Assembly (NCBI RefSeq): GCF_031834595.1
Contig: NZ_CP115541.1
Span: forward strand, 2,908,501-2,972,500
DNA: 64,000 nt
Reading direction: 5' to 3'
Source of the DNA: Stenotrophomonas oahuensis
GTDB lineage: Bacteria; Pseudomonadota; Gammaproteobacteria; Xanthomonadales; Xanthomonadaceae
The notes beneath the pieces are model-generated. The model was not told where the DNA came from. It made no database searches and was given only the letters and a program-made list of their open reading frames with translations. Position 1 is the first letter of the stretch. Each line of letters starts with the position of its first letter. The position numbers and the translations under genes are program-made. Below are positions 28,002 through 36,682 of this stretch, in pieces.

Positions 28002-28642
28002 TGATTCGCGTCTGCCTGGTCGATGACCAAACCCTGGTGCGGCAGGGAATCCGCTCGCTGCTGGCACTGGATGCCGGGATCGAGGTGGTGGCCGAAGCCG
28101 CCGACGGCCGCCAGGCGGTCGACGTGGTGCCGCAGGTGAAGCCGGACGTGGTGCTGATGGACATGCGCATGCCGGTGATGTCCGGGCTGGAGGCACTGCA
28201 GATGCTGTCCCGGCTCAACCAGCTGCCGCCGACCATCATCCTGACCACCTTTGACGACGATCAGCTGGTGCTTGCCGGGCTCAAGGCCGGGGCCAAGGGC
28301 TATCTGCTCAAGGATGTGACCCTGGAGCAGCTGGTCGGGGCCATCCGTACCGTGGCCGACGGTGGCTCGCTGGTGCAGCCGGCGGTGACCCAGCGCCTGC
28401 TTTCAGGGCTGGAGCACATGCACAACGAGTTCGTCAGCCTGGACCGCCCGGATCCGCTCACCGACCGTGAAACCGAGATCCTGCGGTTGATGGCCAGCGG
28501 TTTCTCCAACAAGGAAATCGCCAATTCGCTGGGCGTGGCCGAGGGCACCATCAAGAACCACGTGTCCAACATTCTGTCCAAGCTGGGTGTGCGCGACCGC
28601 ACCCGGGCGGTGCTGAAGGCATTCGAACTCCAGCTTGTCTGA
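28001..28642 (+). CDS. NarL/LuxR-type response regulator
   Basis: This 213-residue DNA-binding response regulator has a receiver domain with the phosphorylation site about Asp54 (VLMDMRMPVMSGLEAL) and a LuxR HTH at the C-terminus (LTDRETEILRLMASGFSNKEIANSLGVAEGTIKNHVSNIL). The ATG at 28001 shares its A with the kinase TGA (TGATG), and AAGGAG stands seven bases before it, which favours it over the GTG at 27998. It is the partner of the preceding kinase. Target genes are not evident. A weak hairpin follows. Confidence 0.93.
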   Translation: MIRVCLVDDQTLVRQGIRSLLALDAGIEVVAEAADGRQAVDVVPQVKPDVVLMDMRMPVMSGLEALQMLSRLNQLPPTIILTTFDDDQLVLAGLKAGAKGYLLKDVTLEQLVGAIRTVADGGSLVQPAVTQRLLSGLEHMHNEFVSLDRPDPLTDRETEILRLMASGFSNKEIANSLGVAEGTIKNHVSNILSKLGVRDRTRAVLKAFELQLV

Positions 28643-28665
28643 ATCGGCCCGGCTCGTCACGGCAC

Positions 28666-28690
28666 AGCCCTTGCAGGGCAAGGGCTTTGA
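28666..28690 (+). terminator. hairpin after the two-component operon
   Basis: A stem AGCCCTTGC (28666-28674) / GCAAGGGCT (28678-28686) with a 3-base loop is followed by TTGA. It is a plausible terminator with a short U-run. The rest of the gap to 28914 shows no gene. Confidence 0.6.
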
Positions 28691-28914
28691 AGGGCAGTTG
28701 GAATTCATTCAGGTGCGGGCGAGGGAAGAAATTCCCCGTCCCCCTACGTGCGGACGCGCGCGATGCGCTATCTTTCCGCTCCTTGTCTGTACAAAACCGC
28801 TGCCGGCATGGAAACCGGTGCGCCAATCCTGATCCATAACACCCGCGAAGCCTGCTAGGATTGGCGCTTCGCTTCAATCAACCCGGCCGTGGGATCGGCC
28901 CCGGAGACTCCTGA

Positions 28915-29994
28915 ATGACCCGTATTATCGAGTTCCTGATCGCCTTGGGGATCGTGGCTGGCCTGTTCGTCATCATTGGCGTGGCGCTGCCGGGCGAACG
29001 CCATATTTCCGAAAGCATCGAGACCAACCGCAAGATGACGATCGTGTTCGACACGGTCAACAGCCTGCGCCGCTTCAAGGACTGGAACCCGCTCGTCCTG
29101 CGCGATCCCGCCGTTGAACTGAAGTACTCCGGCCCCGCCGCTGGCGTGGGTGCCCGTCTGGACTACGCCTCCAAGGAAGCGTCGCTCGGCCAGGGCAGCT
29201 GGGAAATCACCGAATCCGAAGCTGGCAAGCGCGTGGCCATCGCCATCGAAGATGTCAGCAAGGGTCACGACAAGAAGACCAGCTTCACCCTCGAGCCGAC
29301 CGGCAAGGGTGGCCGCAACGTCAAGATCACCCAGGACTACAGCGTCAAGTACGGCTTCGACCTGTTCGGTCGTTACGCCGGCCTGTACGTCAGCCGTCAC
29401 ATCGGTGACGACCTGAAGCTGGGTCTGTCGCGCATGGCCAACATGCTGGCCACCGTGCCGAACATCGACTACCGCACCGCCGAAGCCCCGCTGACCGATC
29501 TGGCCATCGTGGACGTGGCGGCTGAAGACCTGCTGGTGGTGACCGCTGGTAACGTCGACCGCGGCCAGGAAACCATCACCAAGTCGATCAAGGACAACCA
29601 GGAGTGGATCAAGCGCGTGATGGAGGCCAACAACCTCGAAGCCGCCGGTCCGTTCCGCATCATCACCACCGACTTCGGCCAGGAAAAGTACGCCTTCGAC
29701 ATCGCCCAGCCGGTGAAGAAGAAGGGTACCGAAGGTGCTTCGGCTGAGCAGCTGACCGTCAAGATCGACGGCGGCGCACCGGTCAAGTACGTGCACGTGG
29801 CTCCGCACCGTTCCGCCCATGCTGCCTACACCGGCCACATGGCGGGTCTGGACATCGCCCGTAACGCCCTGCGTGCCTGGGCTGTCACCGGCGGCAACGA
29901 AGTCATCGACCGTCCGTACGAAAGCTGGAAGGATGGCGTGGACAAGTCGTTCACCGCGGACGGCACCTACGACATCTACTGGGCTGTTAAGTAA
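28915..29994 (+). CDS. membrane-anchored SRPBCC protein with a GyrI-like effector-binding domain
   Basis: This 359-residue protein starts with one membrane segment (IIEFLIALGIVAGLFVIIGVALPG), then an SRPBCC/polyketide-cyclase-like domain (residues about 30-175; FDTVNSLRRFKDWNPLVLRDP) and a second domain (about 190-359; ITKSIKDNQEWIKRVMEANNLEAAGPFRII) resembling the GyrI-like small-molecule-binding fold. Codon choice is very uniform (GGT, CGC, AAG), as in well-expressed genes. The ATG at 28915 follows GGAG at a spacing of eight. It has a strong terminator and stands alone. The ligand is unknown. Confidence 0.8.
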   Translation: MTRIIEFLIALGIVAGLFVIIGVALPGERHISESIETNRKMTIVFDTVNSLRRFKDWNPLVLRDPAVELKYSGPAAGVGARLDYASKEASLGQGSWEITESEAGKRVAIAIEDVSKGHDKKTSFTLEPTGKGGRNVKITQDYSVKYGFDLFGRYAGLYVSRHIGDDLKLGLSRMANMLATVPNIDYRTAEAPLTDLAIVDVAAEDLLVVTAGNVDRGQETITKSIKDNQEWIKRVMEANNLEAAGPFRIITTDFGQEKYAFDIAQPVKKKGTEGASAEQLTVKIDGGAPVKYVHVAPHRSAHAAYTGHMAGLDIARNALRAWAVTGGNEVIDRPYESWKDGVDKSFTADGTYDIYWAVK

Positions 29995-30027
29995 CCCAGC
30001 GGTTGATGCGATGTAACGCATGACCTC

Positions 30028-30060
30028 AAAACGCGCCGCTCACTGCGGCGCGTTTTTTTT
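30028..30060 (+). terminator. terminator of the SRPBCC gene
   Basis: A 12-bp stem AAAACGCGCCGC (30028-30039) / GCGGCGCGTTTT (30045-30056) is followed by a run of T. Confidence 0.92.
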
Positions 30061-30077
30061 GGCAGAAGGAATTCCAC

Positions 30078-30449
30078 ATGCTCAATCTGGAACGACGTGC
30101 GCGCAAACCCTCGCTGCTGGCCTGCCTGGGCGGGCTGCTTGCGGCCACGGCGGTTGGCCTTTCCGCGTATGCCTCGCACGGCATCAGTGACGCGCTGGCG
30201 CAATCGCACGTGAGCACTGCGGCGCTGTATGCCTTCGGCCACGGCGTAGCACTGGCGGTGCTGGGTGCCAGCCAGCAGAACCGGGTAGGGCGCTTGGCGC
30301 TGTATGTGCTGTTGCTGGGCACGCTGCTGTTCTCGGGAAGTCTGGTCGGCGCCGCGCTTTGGCAGCTGCCGACGTCATTGGCTCCGGTCGGAGGCAGTGC
30401 GCTGATCCTCGGCTGGGTGGTGTACGGGCTCAATGCCCTGAGGCGCTGA
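30078..30449 (+). CDS. DUF423-family small membrane protein
   Basis: This 123-residue protein has four membrane segments and the DUF423 (YgdD-like) pattern: LACLGGLLAATAVGLSAYASHG near the N-terminus, then ALYAFGHGVALAVLG, GTLLFSGSLVGAAL and PVGGSALILGWVVYG. Function is unknown. It is followed two bases later by the DNA glycosylase gene, so the two are probably co-transcribed. Confidence 0.86.
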   Translation: MLNLERRARKPSLLACLGGLLAATAVGLSAYASHGISDALAQSHVSTAALYAFGHGVALAVLGASQQNRVGRLALYVLLLGTLLFSGSLVGAALWQLPTSLAPVGGSALILGWVVYGLNALRR

Positions 30450-30451
30450 CC

Positions 30452-31126
30452 ATGCCCCGCTTCCGCCGCGGCTTCGATGTGCAGCAGGCCCACGACTGGC
30501 TGGCTCGTCGGGATCGCCGCCTGGGCGCATGGATGAAGCGGCTGGGGCCGATCGAGGCACCGCCGGGCTGGGGGAAATCATTCGACCCGGTCGATGCGCT
30601 GGCCCGCGCGATCCTGTTCCAGCAACTGAGTGGCAAGGCTGCCTCCACCATTGTCGGCCGGGTCGAGACGGCCATCGGCAGCACGCGTCTGCATGCGGAC
30701 ACGCTCGGGCGGATAGACGATGCTGCGCTTCGTCTGTGTGGGGTATCCGGCAACAAAGCGCTGGCGCTGCGCGACCTGGCCCGGCGCGAGGCGGCCGGTG
30801 AGATTCCCGACCTGCGCCGGATGTCGGTGATGGAGCACGACGCGATCATCGAGGCGCTGGTGCCGATCCGTGGCATAGGCCGGTGGACCGTGGAAATGAT
30901 GCTGATGTTCCGCCTGGGCCGGCCGGACATCCTGCCGATCGACGACCTCGGCGTGCGCAAGGGTGCGCAGCGGGTGGACAAGGCCGAGGTGATGCTTACC
31001 CCGAAGGCGCTGGCCGAACGAGGAGAGAAGTGGGGGCCTTATCGCACCTACGCCAGTTTGTATTTGTGGCGGATCGCGGATTTCAGCGAGGTGCCGAAGG
31101 CCGCGACCAACCGGTCGCAGGACTGA
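30452..31126 (+). CDS. DNA-3-methyladenine glycosylase II-like protein (HhH-GPD)
   Basis: This 224-residue base-excision enzyme probably removes alkylated purines from DNA. The HhH-GPD core is plain: FDPVDALARAILFQQLSGKAA near residue 47, the helix-hairpin-helix LVPIRGIGRWTVEMMLMFRLGRPD and the catalytic aspartate in ILPIDDLGVRKG. It has no AlkA N-terminal domain, so it resembles the shorter bacterial and yeast MAG1-type forms. The ATG at 30452 lies two bases after the DUF423 stop. Which alkylated base it prefers is not visible. Confidence 0.88.
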   Translation: MPRFRRGFDVQQAHDWLARRDRRLGAWMKRLGPIEAPPGWGKSFDPVDALARAILFQQLSGKAASTIVGRVETAIGSTRLHADTLGRIDDAALRLCGVSGNKALALRDLARREAAGEIPDLRRMSVMEHDAIIEALVPIRGIGRWTVEMMLMFRLGRPDILPIDDLGVRKGAQRVDKAEVMLTPKALAERGEKWGPYRTYASLYLWRIADFSEVPKAATNRSQD

Positions 31127-31132
31127 CGCCGC

Positions 31133-31200
31133 GTAGGGACACGCCATGCGTGTCCGTCGAACGACCTGGCAATGCGATGACGCGCATGGCGCGTCACTAC
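31133..31200. repeat. SMAG-type pair; one element supplies a stop codon
   Basis: A plus-strand element (31133-31155, GTAGGGACACGCC ...) and a minus-strand element (31179-31200, GTAGTGACGCGCC ...) stand between convergent genes with their GTAG ends outward. The minus-strand GTAG (31200-31197) provides the TAG stop of the membrane-protein gene that follows. Confidence 0.8.
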
Positions 31201-31712
31201 GCGTCCAGCTTCGGCGCGAACGCCGGGTCATCGCTCAGGCGGGCACGAGCTGGGCGCGTGCGCACATTGGCCATGTGGCGGTGGTAGCGGTAGGTGGCGA
31301 GCGTGCCGCGCACGCTGACGAAGGTGAAGATCGCCATGAAGCCAATGCCAACCAGCGAACCCTGACCGGTAACGATGTTGACCACCGTGCCCAGTACGGC
31401 CAGACCGCAGAAGCTCAGCACCAGTGTTGCCACGATGCGGCTTCGCTTGTAGACGCCGAAGGCGAGCAGCAGGTACACACAGGCAAGAATCAGCATCGGT
31501 GCCAGCAGCACCGCATTGAAAGCACCGCCACGCATGAACAGCACGCCCACTGCGCCGATGACGGAGAAGCTGCCCAGCACGGCCAGCAGAATCCACATGT
31601 GCTTGATCGGGCTGGTGATCTCTCGCGGGGGCTCATCGCGCCAGTCGACGCGGCTGGAGCGCTGCGCAGTGGGTGCCACCTTGCTGGCCTGGTACGGGCT
31701 GTTGTCTTCCAT
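31197..31712 (-). CDS. hypothetical four-segment membrane protein
   Basis: I do not recognise a family. The 171-residue protein has a polar N-terminal 35 residues (SPYQASKVAPTAQRSSRVDW), then four hydrophobic segments (HMWILLAVLGSFSVIGAVGVLF, FNAVLLAPMLILACVYLLLAF, IVATLVLSFCGLAVLGTVVNI and GIGFMAIFTFVSVRGTLATY) and a basic tail. This layout is common in small bacterial DUF-type membrane proteins. Its TAG stop is part of the GTAG end of an SMAG element, so the last codons may have been set by that insertion. Confidence 0.72.
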   Translation of the reverse strand: MEDNSPYQASKVAPTAQRSSRVDWRDEPPREITSPIKHMWILLAVLGSFSVIGAVGVLFMRGGAFNAVLLAPMLILACVYLLLAFGVYKRSRIVATLVLSFCGLAVLGTVVNIVTGQGSLVGIGFMAIFTFVSVRGTLATYRYHRHMANVRTRPARARLSDDPAFAPKLDA

Positions 31713-31788
31713 GACGCGCTATCCCCCTTTGGATGTTCTGCGAAGCTTAACGCCAGCTATACAAAACCGAAAGAGGGAATCTCCCGAC

Positions 31789-31856
31789 GTAGTGACGCGC
31801 CATGCGCGTCAACGCGGTAATCGGCCGTTCGATGGACACGCATGGCGTGTCCCTAC
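31789..31856. repeat. SMAG-type pair; one element supplies a stop codon
   Basis: A plus-strand element (31789-31810, GTAGTGACGCGCC ...) and a minus-strand element (31834-31856, GTAGGGACACGCC ...) form a pair. The arms are those of the pair at 31133-31200 in reverse order. The minus-strand GTAG provides the TAG stop of the M15 peptidase gene (31855-31853). Confidence 0.8.
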
Positions 31857-32656
31857 ACGCCGGTCCAGTACCAGTGCCAGGGCTCGTACACGATGCCGTG
31901 CGGGTTGTCGCGCGGATAGCTCAGCCGGAACCCATGCCGCTCCGCGTTCTCCTGCAACCACGCAAACGCCGCAGTCGACTCGAAGCTCTCCTCGGCCGGC
32001 GGCTCCCCCGGGCTGCTGATATCCAGCGCGCGTCCACTGTGATGCTCGCTGTACCCCGGCGCGGCATTGACCTGCAGAATCTCCTGCACGCTCAGCCCGC
32101 GCGCGCGCTTGCGCTCGAAAATGCCCAGCTGGTAGTCGTGGCTGCGGTAGCCCGAGATCGCCTGCAGCGCGATCCCGTTCTGCGCTGCATGCAGCTGCAA
32201 CCGCCGCCAAGCCAGCGCCGCACCGTGCTGCAACCAGAGCGGCCGCCGGTAGCGGTCGAAGCCGGCCAGGCGCAGCTGCGCAGGCTCGGCTTCCAGGGTC
32301 AGCCCGGTATCGGCTTCGTACTTTTCCGCATCAATGCCCAGCTGCTCCAGCCGTAGCTGCAGTCCGCTGAGCGGTAGCAGGGCGGTCGGCTGTGGTCCGC
32401 GGCTGCGGCCCTGTTCAAGCCGCTCCAGCGCATCCAGCGCCTCGTCAATGCCGGCTTCGCGCATCAGGTGCGGCACCAACGGCAGCACGCCCTGTGCCTT
32501 CACCACGGCAAGGTAACGCCCATCGGCCTTGCGCCGCAGCACCCACTGCGCCTGCGCCAGAGCACGTGCATCGGCATTGCTGCGAGCACGCAGCAACCCA
32601 CCGGGCCACAGCTCGATATCGGCGGTGTTGGTCAGCAGGGCAGGGAAGCGACGCAT
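31853..32656 (-). CDS. M15-family D-alanyl-D-alanine carboxypeptidase-like protein (VanY type)
   Basis: This 267-residue protein has an M15B zinc-peptidase domain in its C-terminal half: LQAISGYRSHDYQLGIF, then SEHHSGRALDISSPG (zinc ligands His and Asp), and YEPWHWYW near the end with the catalytic Glu and third ligand His. The N-terminal 120 residues are a separate region of unknown function. No clear signal peptide is seen, which is unusual for a cell-wall enzyme. The TAG stop belongs to an SMAG end directly after YWTGV, so the protein ends only six residues after the EPWHW motif, which is still complete. Confidence 0.82.
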   Translation of the reverse strand: MRRFPALLTNTADIELWPGGLLRARSNADARALAQAQWVLRRKADGRYLAVVKAQGVLPLVPHLMREAGIDEALDALERLEQGRSRGPQPTALLPLSGLQLRLEQLGIDAEKYEADTGLTLEAEPAQLRLAGFDRYRRPLWLQHGAALAWRRLQLHAAQNGIALQAISGYRSHDYQLGIFERKRARGLSVQEILQVNAAPGYSEHHSGRALDISSPGEPPAEESFESTAAFAWLQENAERHGFRLSYPRDNPHGIVYEPWHWYWTGV

Positions 32657-32730
32657 GCGCCCAGCTTAGCCGATAAGCCCGCATCACCGCCCGTTGCGGG
32701 GGCGATCCCGCCGCGCGTCATCGCCCGCCC

Positions 32731-32754
32731 GTAGAGCCGGGCTTGCCCGGCTGC
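32731..32754 (+). repeat. SMAG-type GTAG palindrome
   Basis: A single plus-strand element, GTAGAGCCGGGC-TT-GCCCGGCT..., lies between the M15 gene start and the 3' end of the hydrolase gene. Confidence 0.75.
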
Positions 32755-32759
32755 CGTTC

Positions 32760-34046
32760 TCATGGCTGCGCCCTGATCCAATCCGCCACGTCGTCTATCA
32801 GTTTCTTATCCACATGCCCCGGGCGACTGTATTCCTCGATCGAGCCCGGACCCTCACCGGCGATGCCCAGGTGGTTCAGTTGATCGTAGCGGTGCAGCGT
32901 CGCGGTACCAGACAGCGCCTGCGACCACAGCTTCCAGTCGGTATCGATCACCTGGAAATCGCGACCGCCATGCAGGACCAGAATGGGCTGCGAAAGCGCT
33001 TTGGCATCGGCAACCGGGTCCACCTGCTCCAGCGTCCGCCAGTAATGTGCCGGCAGACCCAGCGGCAACGCAGCGGGCGCTACCGGTTCAGTGCCGCGTG
33101 CCGCGGCGATCTGCGCATCCAGGCGATCCATGACCGCCTTTTCCTGCGGGCTGATCTGGCCATCCAGATTGAACAGGTAACGATGCTGCTCGGGCATTAT
33201 GTCCAACAGCGAGCGCGCCGGTGCCGACCACAGCACCACACCGGCCACCTTGCCGGAGCGGGTGGCAATGCGCGGTGCAATCATGCCGCCCTGGCTGTGG
33301 CCGATCACGTAGAGATGGCGCGCATCGATGCCGGGCGTTGATGCGAGCAGCGCAAGGGCGGCGACCGCGTCGTCGGTGATCTCGTCATCCACGGTGAAGT
33401 CGCCGCTGAAGTCCTGCGGGCGGACCTTGGTGCGCTTCTCGTAGCGCAATACGGCAATGCCCTGCGCAGCCAGCCCGCGCGCCACGTCAAGGAACGGGCG
33501 GTTCTGGCCGATGGTCACGTTACGGTCCTGCGGGCCGGAACCGTGCACCAGCACCACCGCCGGGAACGGGCCTTTGCCCACTGGCATTGCCAGCGTGCCG
33601 GGCAGCGCGCCCTTGCCGCTGTCGATCTGAACTTCGCTTTCGCGATAGGGCGCATCCGCCGGAACCGGCGGCGGCGGCGGTGCCGCTGGCTGCACGGGCA
33701 GGAAGTACAGCCCGGCGATGCGGCCCTGCGCATCCACCGTGATCACGGCGTTGAACGGACCCGAGCCAAACTGCAGCGGCTGCAGCACGGTCGGCATGCC
33801 CTGCTGTTCCACCACCCGTACCGGACCACGCGACTTCAGGCCGCCCAGCTGCTGCCACAGCGTCTGCAACTGGGCGGCGGGTGCCGCCTTGGCCATGTCC
33901 GGGGTGAACATCGCTTCGGCGGCGGTCATGTTGCCGGCCTGCAGATGATCCAGCAGCTGGCTGGCGGTCTGCTCGGGGCTGGCAGCGTGGGCGCTCGTTG
34001 TGACCGACGCAAGCAGCAGGGCAAGCGATGCGAGGCGCGTGCGCAT
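32760..34046 (-). CDS. secreted alpha/beta hydrolase with an N-terminal DUF3887-like domain
   Basis: This 428-residue exported protein has a signal peptide (LASLALLLASVTTSAHA), a DUF3887-like domain (about residues 22-125, beginning ASQLLDHLQAGNMTAAEAMF), a short proline run (AAPPPPPVPADAP) and a serine hydrolase domain. The oxyanion region is VLVHGSGPQDRN, the nucleophile elbow GHSQGG, the acid probably in VLHGGRDFQV and the histidine in YDQLNHLG. The substrate is unknown; an esterase or peptidase is possible. It is the last gene of the SPFH-RHH-DUF4177 operon, starting two bases after the DUF4177 stop. Confidence 0.83.
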   Translation of the reverse strand: MRTRLASLALLLASVTTSAHAASPEQTASQLLDHLQAGNMTAAEAMFTPDMAKAAPAAQLQTLWQQLGGLKSRGPVRVVEQQGMPTVLQPLQFGSGPFNAVITVDAQGRIAGLYFLPVQPAAPPPPPVPADAPYRESEVQIDSGKGALPGTLAMPVGKGPFPAVVLVHGSGPQDRNVTIGQNRPFLDVARGLAAQGIAVLRYEKRTKVRPQDFSGDFTVDDEITDDAVAALALLASTPGIDARHLYVIGHSQGGMIAPRIATRSGKVAGVVLWSAPARSLLDIMPEQHRYLFNLDGQISPQEKAVMDRLDAQIAAARGTEPVAPAALPLGLPAHYWRTLEQVDPVADAKALSQPILVLHGGRDFQVIDTDWKLWSQALSGTATLHRYDQLNHLGIAGEGPGSIEEYSRPGHVDKKLIDDVADWIRAQP

Positions 34047-34047
34047 G

Positions 34048-34224
34048 TCACTGCTCCTTCTTGAACACCAGCAGCGCCTTGCCCCAGGACGGCGGCAGCG
34101 CCACGTTGACCAGTTCCCAGCCCAGCGCGCCGTGGCGGTTGAGCTCGTTCTGGATGTCTTCCTGCCTGATGCCTGTCCAGGAAGGCTTCACTTCTACCGT
34201 CAGATAACTCCAGCGCTTGCTCAT
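34048..34224 (-). CDS. DUF4177-like small protein
   Basis: This 58-residue protein reads [19 protein letters not shown] then [19 protein letters not shown], followed by [20 protein letters not shown]. The pattern W-x-Y-x-T-V-E ... L-N-x-x-G-x-x-G-W-E-L-V is that of DUF4177 proteins, small single-domain folds of unknown function. Its ATG overlaps the TGA of the upstream ribbon-helix-helix gene (ATGA at 34221-34224), and the hydrolase gene starts two bases after its stop. It is too short to be caught by simple length filters but is well supported by coupling and composition. Confidence 0.75.
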   Translation of the reverse strand: MSKRWSYLTVEVKPSWTGIRQEDIQNELNRHGALGWELVNVALPPSWGKALLVFKKEQ

Positions 34225-34400
34225 TCCTTGTTCTCCGGCGTCGGGGTGGGTTTCGGCAGGCGTCCTGCCTTGCGCAGGGCGTCGCGCAGCACGTATTCAA
34301 TCTGCGCGTTGAGGCTGCGCAGTTCGTCGTCGGCCCAGCGCTGCGCCGCCGCCAGGACGTCGGCATTGATGCGCAGCGGGTAGGCTTTCTTTTCAGTCAT
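34221..34400 (-). CDS. Arc-type ribbon-helix-helix DNA-binding protein
   Basis: This 59-residue protein begins [20 protein letters not shown], then [22 protein letters not shown] and a proline-rich tail. A short beta strand (YPLRIN) followed by two helices with [16 protein letters not shown] matches the Arc/MetJ-type RHH fold; the [11 protein letters not shown] segment is characteristic of the Arc-like group. RHH proteins bind DNA as dimers and often repress their own operon, so it may act on the inverted repeat upstream of the SPFH gene. It starts 23 bases after that gene's stop. Confidence 0.8.
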   Translation of the reverse strand: MTEKKAYPLRINADVLAAAQRWADDELRSLNAQIEYVLRDALRKAGRLPKPTPTPENKE

Positions 34401-34423
34401 GCGGAAGGCTCAGTACAGCCGGC

Positions 34424-35293
34424 TCAATAGAGCGAGCCGGCGTTGACGATGGGCTGGGTGCCACGGTCCGAGCACAGTACCGTAAGCAGGTTGCTGACCA
34501 TGTGTGCCTTGCGCTCTTCGTCCAGCTGCACCACGCCGTTCTTCTGCAGTTCGGCCAGCGCCATCTCCACCATGCCCACCGCGCCGGCCACAATCCGCGT
34601 GCGCGCGGCGATCACCGCATTGGCCTGCTGGCGCTGCAGCATAGCCTGGGCGATTTCCGGCGCGTAGGCGAGGTGGCTGATGCGCGCATCGAGGACCTGT
34701 ACCCCGGCATCGGCCAGACGTTCGGCCAGTTCGTCCTTGAGATGCTGGGAGATTTCGGTGGCATGGCTGCGCAGCGACAACTGGCCTTCCTCGTGCTGGT
34801 CGTACGGGTAACTGGTGGCCATCGCGCGCAGCGCCGATTCGGACTGGATGTGCACGAAGCTCTCGTAGTCGTCCACGTTGTAGACCGCCTCGGAGGCGTC
34901 GACCACCTGCCAGACGATGACCGCGGCGATTTCAATCGGGCTGCCATCCAGCTCGTTGACCTTCAGCTTGCCGCTTTCAAAGTTGCGCACGCGCTGGCTG
35001 ACCTTCTTCTTGCTGAAGAAGGGGTTGTTCCAGCGCAGGCCGTTGTCTTTGACGGTGCCCACGTACTTGCCGAACAGGCTGAGCACGGCGGCCTGATTGG
35101 GCTGCACGGTGTACAGGCCGGTCAGGCTGAGCAGGGCGATGATGGCCAGCAGCACGCTTCCGAACAGCAGCCAGCCGTTGACGTTGCCGCGCTGCGCGCC
35201 GGCGACGAACATCCAGACGGCCACGCAGCACAGGGCCAGCACGGCCAGCAGGAACGGCAGGCCGGACAGGGAGCGGACGGGTTTTTCCTTCAT
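34424..35293 (-). CDS. SPFH/Band-7 (stomatin/prohibitin-like) membrane protein
   Basis: This 289-residue protein has two N-terminal membrane segments ([21 protein letters not shown] and [21 protein letters not shown]), then an SPFH domain ([31 protein letters not shown] ... [36 protein letters not shown]) and a helical C-terminus rich in alanine and glutamine ([32 protein letters not shown]). SPFH proteins form membrane scaffolds that organise lipids or control proteases. It heads an operon with an RHH regulator, a DUF4177 protein and a secreted hydrolase, and is divergent from purT. Confidence 0.9.
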   Translation of the reverse strand: MKEKPVRSLSGLPFLLAVLALCCVAVWMFVAGAQRGNVNGWLLFGSVLLAIIALLSLTGLYTVQPNQAAVLSLFGKYVGTVKDNGLRWNNPFFSKKKVSQRVRNFESGKLKVNELDGSPIEIAAVIVWQVVDASEAVYNVDDYESFVHIQSESALRAMATSYPYDQHEEGQLSLRSHATEISQHLKDELAERLADAGVQVLDARISHLAYAPEIAQAMLQRQQANAVIAARTRIVAGAVGMVEMALAELQKNGVVQLDEERKAHMVSNLLTVLCSDRGTQPIVNAGSLY

Positions 35294-35324
35294 GGCGGGG
35301 CATCCTTGGGTGGGTTTGGAATAG

Positions 35325-35343
35325 TGGTATCAAAATGATATCA
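35325..35343. promoter_or_regulatory. candidate operator of the SPFH operon
   Basis: The inverted repeat TGGTATCA-AAA-TGATATCA (one mismatch) lies 32 bp before the SPFH start, in an AT-rich patch with possible -35/-10 elements for the minus strand. A local regulator, perhaps the RHH protein of the operon, is a candidate ligand. Confidence 0.5.
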
Positions 35344-35419
35344 GTCATGCAAGTGCCCCCGAGCCCGGGCCGTACGCCCTAAAATGCCTTCCCGTCCCTT
35401 TGCCCCCTCGGAACGCCCC

Positions 35420-36604
35420 ATGACCACGCTCGGTACGCCGCTGTCTCCTTCCGCCACCCGTGTGCTGCTGCTGGGCTCGGGCGAACTGGGCAAGGAGGTC
35501 GCCATCGAACTGCAGCGGCTGGGTGTGGAGGTGATCGCGGCCGACCGTTACGCCAATGCGCCGGCCATGCAGGTGGCACACCGCTCGCACGTGATCGACA
35601 TGCTGGACGCGATGGCGCTGCGCGCGCTGATCGCGCAGGAGCAACCGCACCTGATCGTGCCGGAGATCGAGGCCATCCATACCGAAACCCTGGTGCAGCT
35701 GGAGCAGGAAACCGGCCAGCGGGTGGTGCCGACCGCACGTGCGGCGCGCCTGACCATGGACCGCGAGGGCATCCGTCGGCTGGCGGCGGAAACGCTGGGC
35801 CTGCCGACCTCGCCGTACCGCTTCGTGGACACCGAGGCGGAGTACCGCGCAGCGGTGGCGGCCATTGGCCTGCCGTGCGTGGTCAAGCCGGTGATGTCGT
35901 CCTCGGGCAAGGGCCAGAGCACGCTGCGCAGCGAGGCGGACATCGCACCGGCGTGGGACTACGCGCAGACCGGCGGCCGTGCCGGCGCGGGGCGCTGCAT
36001 CGTCGAAGGTTTCATCGACTTCGATTACGAGATCACCCTGCTGACCGTGCGCCATGCAGGCGGCACCTCGTTCTGTGCGCCGATCGGGCACTGGCAGAAG
36101 GACGGCGATTACCGTGAAAGCTGGCAGCCGCAGCCGATGTCGCCTCGCGCGCTGGCGCGGGCGGAGGAGATTTCGCAGGCGATCACCGACGACCTCGGCG
36201 GCTGGGGCCTGTTCGGGGTGGAGCTGTTCGTGAAGGGCGACGAGGTGTGGTTCAGCGAAGTCTCGCCGCGTCCGCACGACACCGGGCTGGTGACGCTGGC
36301 CTCGCAGGACCTGAGCGAATTCGCGCTGCATGCGCGGGCGATCCTGGGCCTGCCGATTCCGGTCATCCGCCAGAGCGGCCCTTCGGCGTCCTGCGCGATG
36401 CTGGCACACGGCGAAGGCGTGCCGTTCTTCAGCAACGTGGAGCAGGCGCTGGTGCATCCGGATTCGGCGCTGCGCCTGTTCGGCAAACCGAGCGTGCACG
36501 GGCATCGCCGCGTAGGCGTGACCCTGGCGCGTGGCGCGGATATCGACGAGGCGCGGAAGATCGCGCGTGAGGCCGCCGAGGCGATCCAGATCGAGCTGCG
36601 TTGA
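35420..36604 (+). CDS. purT: formate-dependent phosphoribosylglycinamide formyltransferase
   Basis: PurT makes formyl-GAR from GAR, formate and ATP in purine synthesis, an alternative to folate-dependent PurN. The 394-residue protein has the ATP-grasp architecture: an N-terminal [32 protein letters not shown], a central [14 protein letters not shown] loop and the metal-binding [18 protein letters not shown] near residue 280. The ATG at 35420 gives [19 protein letters not shown], the usual family start. It is monocistronic; an SMAG pair follows at eight bases. Confidence 0.95.
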   Translation: MTTLGTPLSPSATRVLLLGSGELGKEVAIELQRLGVEVIAADRYANAPAMQVAHRSHVIDMLDAMALRALIAQEQPHLIVPEIEAIHTETLVQLEQETGQRVVPTARAARLTMDREGIRRLAAETLGLPTSPYRFVDTEAEYRAAVAAIGLPCVVKPVMSSSGKGQSTLRSEADIAPAWDYAQTGGRAGAGRCIVEGFIDFDYEITLLTVRHAGGTSFCAPIGHWQKDGDYRESWQPQPMSPRALARAEEISQAITDDLGGWGLFGVELFVKGDEVWFSEVSPRPHDTGLVTLASQDLSEFALHARAILGLPIPVIRQSGPSASCAMLAHGEGVPFFSNVEQALVHPDSALRLFGKPSVHGHRRVGVTLARGADIDEARKIAREAAEAIQIELR

Positions 36605-36611
36605 ACGGCAG

Positions 36612-36677
36612 CGACGACCAACGGTCGTCGCCTACCCATCACGCACAGGACGGTAGGTGCCGACCGTTGGTCGGCAC
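36612..36677. repeat. SMAG-type pair between convergent genes
   Basis: A minus-strand element (36612-36635) and a plus-strand element (36653-36677, GTAGGTGCCGACC ...) face each other between purT and the phosphodiesterase-like gene. The arms are CGACGACC and CCGACC, around the centre CGTTGG / CCAACG. Confidence 0.75.
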
Positions 36678-36682
36678 GCTTT

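Noticed and set aside
31853..32656. M15 peptidase truncated by the SMAG element and therefore broken
   Set aside because: The catalytic and zinc motifs, including the terminal EPWHWYW, are present, so the gene is probably functional despite the SMAG-derived stop.
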